64,000 nucleotides of DNA from Rhodopseudomonas palustris (GTDB lineage: Bacteria > Pseudomonadota > Alphaproteobacteria > Rhizobiales > Xanthobacteraceae), in assembly GCF_003591005.1 (NCBI RefSeq), contig NZ_QYYD01000006.1:124001-188000 (forward strand). The letters run 5' to 3'. Below, piece by piece: positions 19,578 to 28,312 of this stretch; positions within the stretch are counted from its first letter, which is position 1, and each line of letters opens with the position of its first letter. The translations under genes and the position numbers were made by a program. The notes beneath the pieces are model-generated. The model had not been told where the DNA came from and searched no databases. It was given only the letters and a program-made list of their open reading frames with translations.

Positions 19578-19988
19578 CTACCCCCGCGTCGCCTGCCAGA
19601 CGCCGTGACAGCGGTCGCCCTGGATCAGGCCGCTCCAGGTGCCGGAGCCGGTGGTGCCGGCAAGACGGCCGCGGCCGGTGGCGACCGAGGCGCCGACCGA
19701 GATCCGCACCGCGACATTGCCGCCGCCGGTGATGCCGCCCGTCACCTTGCCGCCGCCGGCCGAGGCGACACGGCGGCCCTGGACGGCGAACGGGGCGCTG
19801 TAGGTCGGGCTGCAATTGCCGCCGCGGGTGGCGAACACCACGTTCCAGGTGCCGTCGAAATTGGCCGCGCGGCGCCGGGCGGCTTCGGCGTCCGAGGCCG
19901 TCAGCGCCAGCAGGCCGGCCGCTGCCAGCAGGCTGAAGCGAGCGAAGCCGGAACGGGAGCGCGAAGGTTGCGGACGGTGCGGGGCCAT
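19578..19988 (-). CDS. conserved hypothetical exported protein
   Basis: 136 residues. The N-terminus is Arg/Ser-rich, then a hydrophobic stretch (FSLLAAAGLLALTAS) and an Ala-X-Ala site near EAA suggest export to the periplasm. The mature part is Gly/Thr-rich with beta-strand patterning (FDGTWNVVFATRGGNC, GGGKVTGGITGGGNVAV, GTWSGLIQGDRCHGVW), with two cysteines that could form a disulphide. The start at 19988 is chosen for GGAG 7 nt upstream; a longer frame to 20051 is open but lacks this. Function not recognised. Confidence 0.7.
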   Translation of the reverse strand: MAPHRPQPSRSRSGFARFSLLAAAGLLALTASDAEAARRRAANFDGTWNVVFATRGGNCSPTYSAPFAVQGRRVASAGGGKVTGGITGGGNVAVRISVGASVATGRGRLAGTTGSGTWSGLIQGDRCHGVWQATRG

Positions 19989-20150
19989 GTCGGTCTCCAG
20001 ATCTGGTCGTGGGGCGCCGTTCGGCTGCGGCGACCGCGTGCACGATGTCACGACGATGCGACGGGGATAGAAGCGGTCAGGGTCGACCGCGACTGAAAAT
20101 TCATCCGGCGAGCGGTGCCGGGTCAGCTCCGGACCGGATGCCGTTTGGCG

Positions 20151-20179
20151 TTGCCAATTCGGCTGCGCTCTGTCATAAG
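20151..20179 (+). promoter_or_regulatory. weak candidate promoter for rpmI-rplT
   Basis: TTGCCA (20151-20156) and CATAAG (20174-20179) are 17 nt apart in the 350-base gap upstream of rpmI. The -10 is poor. It would give a leader of roughly 150 nt that contains the UUCG hairpin at 20296-20311. Confidence 0.28.
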
Positions 20180-20295
20180 CCCAGCCTTCATCGCCCGGCT
20201 GATCAAGGGCTGCCGTGGCGGTGAGCCCTGCGGGACTGTCTCGAACGAGAAAAGTCGCGCATTTTCAACGCTCTAACGAGCATGTTCGCCGCCGC

Positions 20296-20311
20296 AGCGC
20301 CTTCGGGCGCT
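20296..20311 (+). promoter_or_regulatory. UUCG-tetraloop hairpin in the rpmI leader
   Basis: AGCGCC (20296-20301) and GGCGCT (20306-20311) close a TTCG tetraloop, an unusually stable fold 27 nt before the rpmI start. rpmI-rplT leaders are feedback-regulated by L20 in several bacteria. Whether this hairpin belongs to such a site is inference. Confidence 0.4.
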
Positions 20312-20338
20312 ATTTGCGCGTGGCCTGAGGAGAGCCAA

Positions 20339-20539
20339 ATGCCCAAGCTGAAGACCAAATCGGGCGCCAAAAAGCGCTTCAAAGTTACTGCCACCGGCAA
20401 GGTGATGGCCGCCCAGAGCGGCAAGCGCCACGGCATGATCAAGCGCACCAAGAAGCAGATCCGTCAGCTTCGCGGCACCCGCGTGATCTTCAAGACCGAC
20501 GGCGACAACATCAAGAAGTACTTCTTGCCGAACGCCTGA
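20339..20539 (+). CDS. rpmI: 50S ribosomal protein L35
   Basis: 66 residues, full length for bL35. [20 protein letters not shown] at the start and [20 protein letters not shown] at the end are family-typical. The basic protein binds 23S rRNA in the large subunit. TGAGGAGAG lies 4-11 nt before the ATG. The next gene is rplT, 90 bases later. Confidence 0.97.
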   Translation: MPKLKTKSGAKKRFKVTATGKVMAAQSGKRHGMIKRTKKQIRQLRGTRVIFKTDGDNIKKYFLPNA

Positions 20540-20629
20540 CCGTTCTGGCCGCGCATGCGCGCGGCAACCTCATCATCGGGCCGCGTCCGCGCGGCTATCA
20601 AAACCCAATTCAGATGAAGGAGATCAGTC

Positions 20630-20989
20630 ATGGCTCGCGTCAAACGCGGTGTGACGGCTCACGCCAAGCATAAGAAAGTCTACAAGGCCGCCAAGGGTTT
20701 CCGTGGTCGCCGCAAGAATACGATCCGCGCCGCCAAGGCCGCGGTCGACAAGGCCGGCCAGTATGCGTTCCGCGATCGCAAGCGCAAGAAGCGGACGTTC
20801 CGCGCGCTGTGGATCCAGCGCATCAACGCCGCGGTGCGTCCGTTCGGCATGACCTACAGCGTGTTCATCAACGGCCTGTCGAAGTCCGGCATCGTCGTCG
20901 ACCGCAAGGTGCTGTCCGACCTCGCGATCACCGAACCGGCGGCGTTCCAGGCGATCGCCGAGAAGGCCAAGGCCGCGCTGGCGGCCTGA
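20630..20989 (+). CDS. rplT: 50S ribosomal protein L20
   Basis: 119 residues, full length for bL20. The long N-terminal basic helix ([35 protein letters not shown]) and the globular C-terminal half ([20 protein letters not shown]) are clear. It is required for early 50S assembly and often represses its own operon. AAGGAGATC precedes the ATG. pheS follows after a dispersed palindrome. Confidence 0.97.
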   Translation: MARVKRGVTAHAKHKKVYKAAKGFRGRRKNTIRAAKAAVDKAGQYAFRDRKRKKRTFRALWIQRINAAVRPFGMTYSVFINGLSKSGIVVDRKVLSDLAITEPAAFQAIAEKAKAALAA

Positions 20990-20998
20990 GGCAGCAAA

Positions 20999-21014
20999 GG
21001 CCGCGTTCGCGGCC
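20999..21014 (+). terminator. hairpin after rplT, possible terminator
   Basis: GGCCGCG (20999-21005) and CGCGGCC (21008-21014), 10 nt after the rplT stop, form a strong stem without a T-run. Intrinsic termination is uncertain. Confidence 0.3.
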
Positions 21015-21072
21015 TGAAGCGCTTCTCACAGCAGGCGTCCCCGGTCGCGCCATCTGTGTACGTGTTGAATTC

Positions 21073-21160
21073 GTCATGACCGGGCTTGTCCCGGCCATCC
21101 ACGTCTTCTCTGTTGGCCATGCCGCACGGCGTGGATGCCCGGGACAAGCCCGGGCATGAC
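21073..21160. repeat. dispersed palindrome family B, copy 2, between rplT and pheS
   Basis: Begins GTCATGACCGGGCTTGTCC and ends with the inverse GGACAAGCCCGGGCATGAC; CCATCCACG and CGTGGATG form the inner pair. Same architecture as the copies at 2811, 41795 and 60299. Confidence 0.85.
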
Positions 21161-21199
21161 GGACGAGGGGCCGGGTCAGCATCCTCTTAAAGGATCGCC

Positions 21200-22282
21200 A
21201 TGTCCGACCTTTCGACTCTGCAATCCCAGATCCTCGCCGACATCGCCGCCGCCTCCGACGAAGCTGCACTCGAAGCCGTGCGTGTCGCGGCGCTCGGCAA
21301 GAAGGGCTCCGTCTCGGCGCTGCTTGCGACGCTCGGCAAGATGGATCCCGAGCAGCGCAAGACCGAAGGCGCGGCCATCAATCTCGCCAAGGACGCGATC
21401 AATGCGGCGCTGACCGCGCGCCGCGACGTGCTCAAGGCCGCCGCGCTCGATGCGCGGCTCGCGGCCGAGACCATCGACGTCACGCTGCCGCTGCGCGAGC
21501 CGCTGGCCGAGGCCGGCCGCATTCATCCGCTCAGCCAGGTGTGGGACGAAGTCACCACGATCTTCGCCGACATGGGTTTTGCGGTGGCTGAGGGTCCGGA
21601 TATCGAGACCGACGACTACAACTTCACCAAGCTGAATTTCCCCGAGGGCCATCCGGCCCGCGAGATGCACGACACCTTCTACTTCAATCCGAAGGAAGAC
21701 GGCTCGCGCCTGCTGCTGCGGACTCACACCTCGCCGGTGCAGGTCCGCACCATGCTGAGCCAGAAGCCGCCGATCCGCGTGATCTGTCCGGGCCGCACCT
21801 ATCGCAGCGACTCGGACCAGACCCACACGCCGATGTTTCATCAGGTTGAGGGGCTCGTCATCGACAAGGGCAGCCATCTCGGCCACCTGAAGTGGATCCT
21901 GCACGAGTTCTGCAAGGCGTTCTTCGAGGTCGACAACGTCAATATGCGGTTTAGGCCGTCGTTCTTCCCGTTCACCGAGCCGTCGCTGGAAGTCGACATC
22001 CAGTGCCGCCGCGGCAAGGACGAGATCCGCTTTGGCGAGGGCGAGGACTGGCTGGAGATTCTCGGCTGCGGCATGGTGCATGCCAACGTGCTCACCGCCT
22101 GCGGGCTCGATCCCGACGTGTACCAAGGCTTCGCCTGGGGCATGGGCATCGACCGCATCGCCATGCTGAAATACGGCATGAGCGACCTGCGCCAGCTGTT
22201 CGAAGCCGACGCAAGGTGGCTGAGCCACTACGGCTTCAAGCCGCTGGACGTCCCGACGCTGGCAGGTGGATTAAGTTCGTGA
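21200..22282 (+). CDS. pheS: phenylalanine--tRNA ligase alpha subunit
   Basis: 360 residues. The N-terminal coiled-coil (about 1-90) binds tRNA. The class II catalytic core has motif 2 in [20 protein letters not shown] and motif 3 in [14 protein letters not shown]. It forms an alpha2beta2 enzyme with PheT, charging tRNA-Phe. AAAGGATCGCC precedes the ATG. Unusually, pheT starts 866 bases downstream, because repeats and a DUF559 gene lie between them. Confidence 0.97.
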   Translation: MSDLSTLQSQILADIAAASDEAALEAVRVAALGKKGSVSALLATLGKMDPEQRKTEGAAINLAKDAINAALTARRDVLKAAALDARLAAETIDVTLPLREPLAEAGRIHPLSQVWDEVTTIFADMGFAVAEGPDIETDDYNFTKLNFPEGHPAREMHDTFYFNPKEDGSRLLLRTHTSPVQVRTMLSQKPPIRVICPGRTYRSDSDQTHTPMFHQVEGLVIDKGSHLGHLKWILHEFCKAFFEVDNVNMRFRPSFFPFTEPSLEVDIQCRRGKDEIRFGEGEDWLEILGCGMVHANVLTACGLDPDVYQGFAWGMGIDRIAMLKYGMSDLRQLFEADARWLSHYGFKPLDVPTLAGGLSS

Positions 22283-22333
22283 GCGTTGCCCGCGCCGCCG
22301 TGTGGGGCGGGCTGGACGCGGATGCTGCGACAA

Positions 22334-22522
22334 GCGTCGCCCTCACCCCAGCCCTCTCCCGCAAGCGGGAGAGGGAGCCCGGCCGCGCTTGCGGGACCTC
22401 ATTGCCTGAACGCGGGCGTCAGTGATTGATATGATTAGTCGTCGAGATGATTGAAGACCTCACACCGCCGCACAGCGCGCTCCCTCTCCCGCTTGCGGGA
22501 GAGGGTCGGGGTGAGGGCGAGG
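22334..22522. repeat. paired inverted repeat family A, copy 2 (left flank of the DUF559 gene)
   Basis: The left arm (22334-22380) has GCCCTCACCCCAGCCC and the palindrome CCCTCTCCCGC-AA-GCGGGAGAGGG. The inverted right arm (22479-22522) has CCCTCTCCCGCTTGCGGGAG then GGTCGGGGTGAGGGCGAGGC. The right arm is open in the frame of the DUF559 gene and ends 18 nt before its likely start. Confidence 0.9.
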
Positions 22523-22539
22523 CGGACACGGAGCTTGCG

Positions 22540-23004
22540 ATGGACGATCCGAAGCGGCCAGGCTGGAACATCTCTCCGGGCCAGCGCCGCCATGCGCGCG
22601 AACTACGCAAGACATCGACCGACGCCGAGCGGCTGATGTGGTCGGCGCTGCGCGACAAGCAGCTTGATGGGTTTTCGTTCAAGCGCCAGGTGCCGATCGG
22701 GCCGTTCATCGCCGACTTCGCCTGTCACGCGAAAAAGCTGGTGGTCGAGATCGACGGCGGGCAGCATTTTTCGGATGACGCCGAACGCGCGGATGCGGCG
22801 CGGACGGCGGCGATCGAAGCTCGCGGGTTTCGGCTGATCCGCTTCAGCAACGCCGAGGTGATGAGCAATCGCGACGGCGTGTTGCAGAGCATTGCGACCG
22901 AGCTTGCCGCAAGGGCCCTCACCCCAACCCTCTCCCGCAAGCGGGAGAGGGAGCGCGCCGCGCGCGCGGCCAAGCCGCGGCCTACACCGGACAATTCGGA
23001 CTAA
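22540..23004 (+). CDS. DUF559 (PD-(D/E)XK superfamily) endonuclease-domain protein
   Basis: 154 residues from the ATG at 22540. The core reads RELRKTSTDAERLMWSALRD, FSFKRQVPIGPFIADFAC, and LVVEIDGGQH, giving the nuclease triad candidates D59, E70 and D72, with H76 nearby. RGFRLIRFSNAEV is the conserved end of DUF559. The fold is related to Vsr and other restriction-type nucleases. No partner methylase or helicase is near. Residues from about 125 on (ALTPTLSRKRERE) are encoded by the next repeat, and an upstream in-frame extension to 22447 would be encoded by the previous one. It interrupts pheS-pheT. Biological role unknown. Confidence 0.85.
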   Translation: MDDPKRPGWNISPGQRRHARELRKTSTDAERLMWSALRDKQLDGFSFKRQVPIGPFIADFACHAKKLVVEIDGGQHFSDDAERADAARTAAIEARGFRLIRFSNAEVMSNRDGVLQSIATELAARALTPTLSRKRERERAARAAKPRPTPDNSD

Positions 23005-23085
23005 CCGTATGACCCGCAGCCCCTCCATTCGGCACGGCCGACTCCCTCTCCCGCTTGCGGGAGAGGGGTGGGGTGAGGGCGACGC
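22914..23085. repeat. paired inverted repeat family A, copy 3 (right flank of the DUF559 gene)
   Basis: The left arm GCCCTCACCCCAACCC plus the CCCTCTCCCGC-AA-GCGGGAGAGGG palindrome lies inside the 3' end of the DUF559 frame. The inverted right arm (23042-23085) ends GGGGTGAGGGCGACGC, 64 bases before pheT. Confidence 0.9.
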
Positions 23086-23148
23086 GGGCACGGCTTCGAC
23101 TATTCAGCACGGCGCGCTCACCGCGCGGCCAGACGGAAGTAACAGCAC

Positions 23149-25560
23149 ATGAAACTCACCCTCTCCTGGCTGAAAGATCATCTCGACACCGACGAGCCGC
23201 TGGAGGCGCTGGCCGACAAGCTCACCATGATCGGGCTCGAGGTCGAGGGCATCGAGGACAAAGCCAAGGCGCTGGCGCCGTTCGTGATCGCCAAGGTGCT
23301 GAGCGCCGAGAAGCATCCCAATGCCGACAAGCTGCAGGTCTGCAGCGTCGATGTCGGCGACGGCAATGCGCCGGTGCAGGTGGTGTGCGGGGCGCCGAAT
23401 GCGCGCGCCGGCCTCGTCACCGTGTTCGCGCCGCCCGGCACCCACATCCCGGGCAAGAACATTACGCTCGGCATCGGCAATATCCGCGGCGTCGAGAGCC
23501 GCGGCATGCTGTGCTCGGCCGCCGAGCTGGAAATCTCCGACGATCACGACGGCATCATCGAGCTGCCGGCCGATGCGCCGGTCGGCAAGCCGTATGCGGA
23601 GTGGGCCGGGCTCGGCGATCCGGTGCTCGACATTAATCTCACGCCGAACCGGCAGGACTGCGCCGGCGTCTCCGGCATCGCGCGCGATCTCGCCGCGGCC
23701 GGCATGGGCAAGTTCAAGGACCCCTCGGTCAAGCCGATCCAGGGCGACTTCCCGTGCCCGGTCAGCGTCACGGTCGAAGACAGTAAGCTCTGCCCCGGCT
23801 TCGCGCTGCGTCTCGTCCGCGGCGTCAAGAACGGGCCGTCGCCGCAATGGCTGCAAAAGCGGCTCGCTGCGATCGGGCTGCGCCCGATCAACGCGCTGGT
23901 CGACATCACCAACTACCTGACCTTTGACCGTTCGCGTCCGCTGCACGTGTTCGACGCCGCCAAGGTGAAGGGCAATCTGGTGGTGCGCCGTGCCAAGGAC
24001 GGCGAGACGCTGCTGGCGCTCGACGGCCGCACCTACACGCTCGACGAAGGCGTCTGCGTCATTGCTGACGAGCACGGCGTCGAATCGCTCGCCGGCATTA
24101 TGGGCGGTGAAGCCTCCGGCTGCTCGGCCGAGACCACCGACGTGCTGATCGAATCCGCGCTGTGGAACGAGATCAACATCGCGCAGACCGGTCGTAAGCT
24201 CGGTATCAACACCGATGCGCGCTATCGCTTCGAGCGCGGCGTCGATCCGGCCTTCATGGTGCCGGGGCTCGATTTGGCGACCAAACTGGTGATGGAGTTC
24301 TGCGGAGGCACGCCGTCGGAGAAGGTGGTGGTCGGCAATGCGTTCGGCGACGACCGCATCATCGATTTCCCGCTCAGCGAGGTGAAGCGCCTGGCCGGCA
24401 TCGAAGTTCAGTTCCCCGAGGCGCGCCGCATCCTGACGCAGCTCGGCTTCATGGTGGCCGGGCAGGGCGCGGTGGTGAAGGTGGCGGTGCCGTCGTGGCG
24501 CAGCGACGTCCACGGCAAGGCCGACATCGTCGAGGAAATCGTCCGCATCTACGGTGTCGACAAGGTGCCGATGACGCCGTTCGAGCGCGGCGAGAGCCCA
24601 CGCAAGCCGGTGCTGACCCAGATCCAGAGTCGTACCCGCCGCGCCAAGCGCGCGCTGGCGGCGCGCGGCCTGACCGAGGCGGTGACCTGGTCGTTCATTG
24701 CCAAGCCCGCGGCGGTGCTGTTCGGCGGCGGCCAGCCGGAGCTGGCGCTGGCCAATCCGATCGCGTCGGACCTCTCGGATATGCGGCCGAGCCTGCTGCC
24801 GGGGCTAATTGCGTCAGCGCAGGCTAATGCGGATCGTGGTTATCCGGATCTGGCGCTGTTCGAGGTCGGGCAGATTTTCAAGGGCGACCGGCCGCAGGAT
24901 CAGTTCATCGCGGCGAGCGGCGTGCGCCGCGGCGTCGCGTCGTCGGCCGGGCTCGGCCGGCATTGGTCGGGCTCGGCGCAGGCGACCGCGCTCGACGCCA
25001 AGGCCGATGCGTTCGCCGTGCTGGCTGCCGCCGGCGCGCCGATGGCCGGGCTGCAGATCGCTACCAACAAGCTGCCGGCGTGGCTGCATCCGGGCCGCTC
25101 CGGTGCGATCCAGATCGGGCCGCAGAATGTGCTCGGTTACTTCGGCGAGCTGCATCCGCGTGTGCTCGAGCAGCTCGGCGCCGATGGTCCGGTGGTGGCG
25201 TTCGAGGTGATCCTCGACAAGATCCCCGACGCCAAGCAGCGTCCGACCCGCGCCAAGCCGGCGCTGGAGCTGTCGGCGTTCCATCCGGTGTCGCGCGACT
25301 TCGCCTTCATCGTGGAGCGCAAGGTGGCGGCCGCCGACCTCGTTCGCGCCGCGCAGGGTGTCGACAAGAAGCTGATTACCTCGGTCGGCGTGTTCGACGT
25401 CTATGAGGGCAAGGGCATCGATCCCGACAAGAAGTCGGTGGCGATCGCCGTAACGCTGCAGCCGCGCGACAAGACCATGACCGATGCGGAGATCGACGCC
25501 GTCGGCGCGAAGATCGTGGCAGAGGTGACGAAGAAGACCGGCGGCGTGCTGCGCGGCTAG
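23149..25560 (+). CDS. pheT: phenylalanine--tRNA ligase beta subunit
   Basis: 803 residues, full length. Domains in order: tRNA-binding OB fold (about 40-150, with [20 protein letters not shown]), B3/B4 editing domain (about 210-385, with [20 protein letters not shown] just before), B5 (about 400-480), the inactive synthetase-like core, and the C-terminal ferredoxin-like anticodon domain (about 710-803, starting [12 protein letters not shown]). Pairs with PheS. Transcription from the pheS promoter would have to cross two palindromic elements and the DUF559 gene. Confidence 0.97.
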   Translation: MKLTLSWLKDHLDTDEPLEALADKLTMIGLEVEGIEDKAKALAPFVIAKVLSAEKHPNADKLQVCSVDVGDGNAPVQVVCGAPNARAGLVTVFAPPGTHIPGKNITLGIGNIRGVESRGMLCSAAELEISDDHDGIIELPADAPVGKPYAEWAGLGDPVLDINLTPNRQDCAGVSGIARDLAAAGMGKFKDPSVKPIQGDFPCPVSVTVEDSKLCPGFALRLVRGVKNGPSPQWLQKRLAAIGLRPINALVDITNYLTFDRSRPLHVFDAAKVKGNLVVRRAKDGETLLALDGRTYTLDEGVCVIADEHGVESLAGIMGGEASGCSAETTDVLIESALWNEINIAQTGRKLGINTDARYRFERGVDPAFMVPGLDLATKLVMEFCGGTPSEKVVVGNAFGDDRIIDFPLSEVKRLAGIEVQFPEARRILTQLGFMVAGQGAVVKVAVPSWRSDVHGKADIVEEIVRIYGVDKVPMTPFERGESPRKPVLTQIQSRTRRAKRALAARGLTEAVTWSFIAKPAAVLFGGGQPELALANPIASDLSDMRPSLLPGLIASAQANADRGYPDLALFEVGQIFKGDRPQDQFIAASGVRRGVASSAGLGRHWSGSAQATALDAKADAFAVLAAAGAPMAGLQIATNKLPAWLHPGRSGAIQIGPQNVLGYFGELHPRVLEQLGADGPVVAFEVILDKIPDAKQRPTRAKPALELSAFHPVSRDFAFIVERKVAAADLVRAAQGVDKKLITSVGVFDVYEGKGIDPDKKSVAIAVTLQPRDKTMTDAEIDAVGAKIVAEVTKKTGGVLRG

Positions 25561-25593
25561 TCTAGTTGCGTCTGACTAACGACCTCCCTGCTC

Positions 25594-25756
25594 GCGTCGC
25601 CCTCACCCCAACCCTCTCCCGCAAGCGGGAGAGGGGGCGCGCTGTGCGCGGGGAGAGTTTGATATTACGCTTTTGGCGTTTACTGTAGTGCACCGCATCG
25701 CCTCGGCGGCAGCCGGCTCCCTCTCCCGCTTGCGGGAGAGGGTTGGGGTGAGGGGG
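25594..25756. repeat. paired inverted repeat family A, copy 4
   Basis: Starts GCGTCGCCCTCACCCCAACC; both arms carry the CCCTCTCCCGC / GCGGGAGAGGG stem, and it ends GGTTGGGGTGAGGG. It fills most of the gap between the convergent pheT and map genes. Confidence 0.9.
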
Positions 25757-25776
25757 CTCCAGGCAGTGACTTAAAG

Positions 25777-26601
25777 TCAGCTCACGAACGGCGGCTTGTC
25801 CAAGCCCTTCGGCGACAGCGTGAAAATCTCGCAGCCTGCTTCCGTCACGCCGATCGAATGTTCGAACTGCGCTGACAGCGAGCGATCGCGGGTCACGGCG
25901 GTCCAGCCGTCGGACAGGATCTTCACATAGGGTTTGCCGAGATTGATCATCGGCTCGATGGTGAAGAACATGCCGGGCTTCAGCACCGCGCCCTGGCCGG
26001 GGCTGCCGACGTGGATGATGTTCGGCTCGTCGTGAAACAGCCGGCCGAGGCCATGGCCGCAGAAGTCGCGCACCACGGTCATCTGCTGCGGTTCGACGAA
26101 GCTCTGGATCGCATGCCCGATGTCGCCGGTGGTAGCGCCGGGCTTCACCGCGGCGATGCCGCGCAGCAGCGACTCGTAGGTAACGTCGATCAGCCGCTCC
26201 GCCTTGCGGGCGATCGGACCGACCGGATACATCCGGCTTGAATCGCCGTACCAGCCGTCGACGATCATGGTGACGTCGACATTGACGATGTCGCCTTCTT
26301 TCAGCGGCCGGTCGCCCGGCATGCCGTGGCAGACCACGTGATTGATCGAGGTACAGGTCGAATAGCGGTAGCCGCGATACATCAGCGTCGCCGGGAAGGC
26401 GCCGTGGCTGAAGGCGAAGTCGCGCACGAACTCGTCGATCCGCGAGGTAGGCACGCCCGGCTTGACGATGTCGACCAGCTCGTCGAGGCACTGCGCCACG
26501 ACCTGGCCGGCCTTGCGCATACCGGCAAAGCCGGCGGCGCCGTGCAATTTGATCTGCCCTGTCTTGCGCAGGGCGGCGTCGGAGGCGTCCACGTAGCTCA
26601 T
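25777..26601 (-). CDS. map: methionine aminopeptidase, type I
   Basis: 274 residues. The five metal ligands of the pita-bread fold can be followed: NVDVTMIVDGWYGDSSRM (two Asp), CGHGLGRLFHDEP (His), FFTIEPMI (Glu), and the final Glu in QFEHSIGVTEAG. The substrate-site HGMPGDRPL (VCHG) is also present. It removes the initiator methionine from nascent proteins. The N-terminal extension of about 25 residues is modest. Stands alone between pheT and the mechanosensitive channel. Confidence 0.96.
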   Translation of the reverse strand: MSYVDASDAALRKTGQIKLHGAAGFAGMRKAGQVVAQCLDELVDIVKPGVPTSRIDEFVRDFAFSHGAFPATLMYRGYRYSTCTSINHVVCHGMPGDRPLKEGDIVNVDVTMIVDGWYGDSSRMYPVGPIARKAERLIDVTYESLLRGIAAVKPGATTGDIGHAIQSFVEPQQMTVVRDFCGHGLGRLFHDEPNIIHVGSPGQGAVLKPGMFFTIEPMINLGKPYVKILSDGWTAVTRDRSLSAQFEHSIGVTEAGCEIFTLSPKGLDKPPFVS

Positions 26602-26698
26602 CGGGCCGGTCTGGTTCGGGAAAACGAAGGATTCATGTCAATCTAGTCATCGGGGCGGCGCACGCAAGCCGAACCCGCGGCGACATGGCTGGCGCGCC

Positions 26699-28012
26699 CT
26701 ATTGCGGCACTTCAACGACGGTTTCGACCGGCAGCGCGCCGCCGCGGACGCGCAATTCGCGCACCGGGTAGGGAACGCGGATGCCTTCGCGCTTGAACGC
26801 GTCCCACAGCCCGAGCATCGCCTCGCTCTTGACGCCGTCCATGCCGTCCGGCTCGGCGATCCAGAACGTCAGTGCGAACTTCATGCCGGTGTCGGTGAAC
26901 TCGGTGAGAATGCAGCCCGGCGGCTTGGCCTTGGAGGCGCGCTCGACGCCGGTCGCGACCTCGACGGCCAGCCTGCACACCAGCCGCGGGTCGGCGTCGT
27001 AATTGGTGGCGAACGCCACCTTCACCAGCGTGTTCTTGTCGGTGTAGGTCCAGTTCGTGACCTTCTGGGTGATCAGGTCCTCGTTGGGGATCAGGAATTC
27101 GCGGCCGTCGCCAGCGGCGACCGAGATGTAGCGGGTGTTCATCGCGCTGATCCGGCCGGAATTCTCGCCGATGGTGACGAGGTCGCCGGGCTTGACCGAT
27201 TTGTCGGCCAGCAGGATCACGCCCGAGATGAAATTGCCGAAAATCTTCTGCAGTCCGAAGCCGATGCCGACGCCGACCGCGCCGGAGAACACCGCCAGTG
27301 CCTGCAGGTTGATGCCGACCGCGCTCATCACCAGCGCGATCGCCGCCACCATCAGGCCGATCCGCATCAGCTTGATCAGCAGCACCTGAACCGACGGCGT
27401 CAGATCGGCGGTCTGCTTGATGCGCCCTTCGAACAGATTGCTGCCGATATTGGCGAGCCACAGCGCAACCGCCAGCAGCACGGTGAGCTTCAGCACCAGC
27501 AGCGGCGACAGCCGCAGATCACCGACCACGATAGCAACGGAATCCAGCGCATCGAGCACGGGAAACAGCTGGCCGATAATGCTGAGCGCCGCCACGCACC
27601 AGGCCGACACCGACACCACACGAATCAGGAAGGCGTTGCGCAGGATGCTGGTGACCAGCCGGATCACCAGCCAGGCCAGCGCCAGCTTGGCCGAGACGCC
27701 GATCAGATAGCTGCGGCTCGGCCAGGTCGCCTCCAGCATGATGAGCCGGATCGCGGTCACCACCGCCGCGAAGATCGCCGTCCAGGCGCTGTCGACCACC
27801 ACGCGCAGAAACATCCGCAGCGGTGCCGGCCAGCCCATCGTCAGCCGGGTCATGTCGACCCGCGCCTTGATCAGCGCGCCGCCGCCGAGCCCGACGCCGA
27901 GTGCCGCGAGGATGATGCCGAGCTGGGTGTAGAACCACGGCGAGGTAACTTCCGCGCCGATCGAACTCGCTGCCGCCAGCAGCGCCTCGTAGGCCTGAGT
28001 GAGATCAATCAT
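26699..28012 (-). CDS. MscS family mechanosensitive ion channel
   Basis: 437 residues. About five hydrophobic segments occupy residues 25-270. The MscS core follows: pore-lining helix GVGIGFGLQKIFGNFISGVI, then the beta domain with VKPGDLVTIGENSGRISAMN, GREFLIPNEDLITQKVTNWT, and a C-terminal alpha/beta part. Such channels release solutes on hypo-osmotic shock. Larger than E. coli MscS (286), with extra N-terminal helices. Next to a K+/H+ antiporter transcribed divergently, hinting at an osmotic or ionic homeostasis pair. Confidence 0.92.
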   Translation of the reverse strand: MIDLTQAYEALLAAASSIGAEVTSPWFYTQLGIILAALGVGLGGGALIKARVDMTRLTMGWPAPLRMFLRVVVDSAWTAIFAAVVTAIRLIMLEATWPSRSYLIGVSAKLALAWLVIRLVTSILRNAFLIRVVSVSAWCVAALSIIGQLFPVLDALDSVAIVVGDLRLSPLLVLKLTVLLAVALWLANIGSNLFEGRIKQTADLTPSVQVLLIKLMRIGLMVAAIALVMSAVGINLQALAVFSGAVGVGIGFGLQKIFGNFISGVILLADKSVKPGDLVTIGENSGRISAMNTRYISVAAGDGREFLIPNEDLITQKVTNWTYTDKNTLVKVAFATNYDADPRLVCRLAVEVATGVERASKAKPPGCILTEFTDTGMKFALTFWIAEPDGMDGVKSEAMLGLWDAFKREGIRVPYPVRELRVRGGALPVETVVEVPQ

Positions 28013-28096
28013 CGTCGGCGCCGGGCTCCCGCTGGATGGCGGGTTTGTTCTTAGCGGGCGGTTGTGCTTTGGGCCAGATGCGGAGCTGACTCACTG

Positions 28097-28250
28097 CCTG
28101 GGGCGCCCTCACCCCAGCCCTCTCCCGCAAGCGGGAGAGGGGGCGCGCTGCGGCGCGGGGCTTCTGATGAGTTTTAAACAAACGCCTTCTCCCCCAGCAC
28201 GGCGAGCTCCCTCCCCCGCTTGCGGGGGAGGGTTGGGGTGAGGGCGACGC
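28097..28250. repeat. paired inverted repeat family A, copy 5
   Basis: The left arm starts CCTGGGGCGCCCTCACCCC and has the CCCTCTCCCGC stem. The right arm has the variant CCCTCCCCCGC / GCGGGGGAGGG stem, again a paired change, and ends GGGTGAGGGCGACGC. It lies in the 300-base gap between divergent genes (28013-28312), where promoters would be expected; no other feature was seen there. Confidence 0.9.
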
Positions 28251-28312
28251 GGGCGCGGCGCTCGTGCCACGATAGGGACGACAGCGCCGGGGCGGTCCGC
28301 TACACAGAGTTG

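Noticed and set aside
26702-28054. A 450-codon plus-strand frame opposite the MscS gene
   Set aside because: Low-complexity Arg/His/Gln translation; the opposite strand carries the full MscS core.
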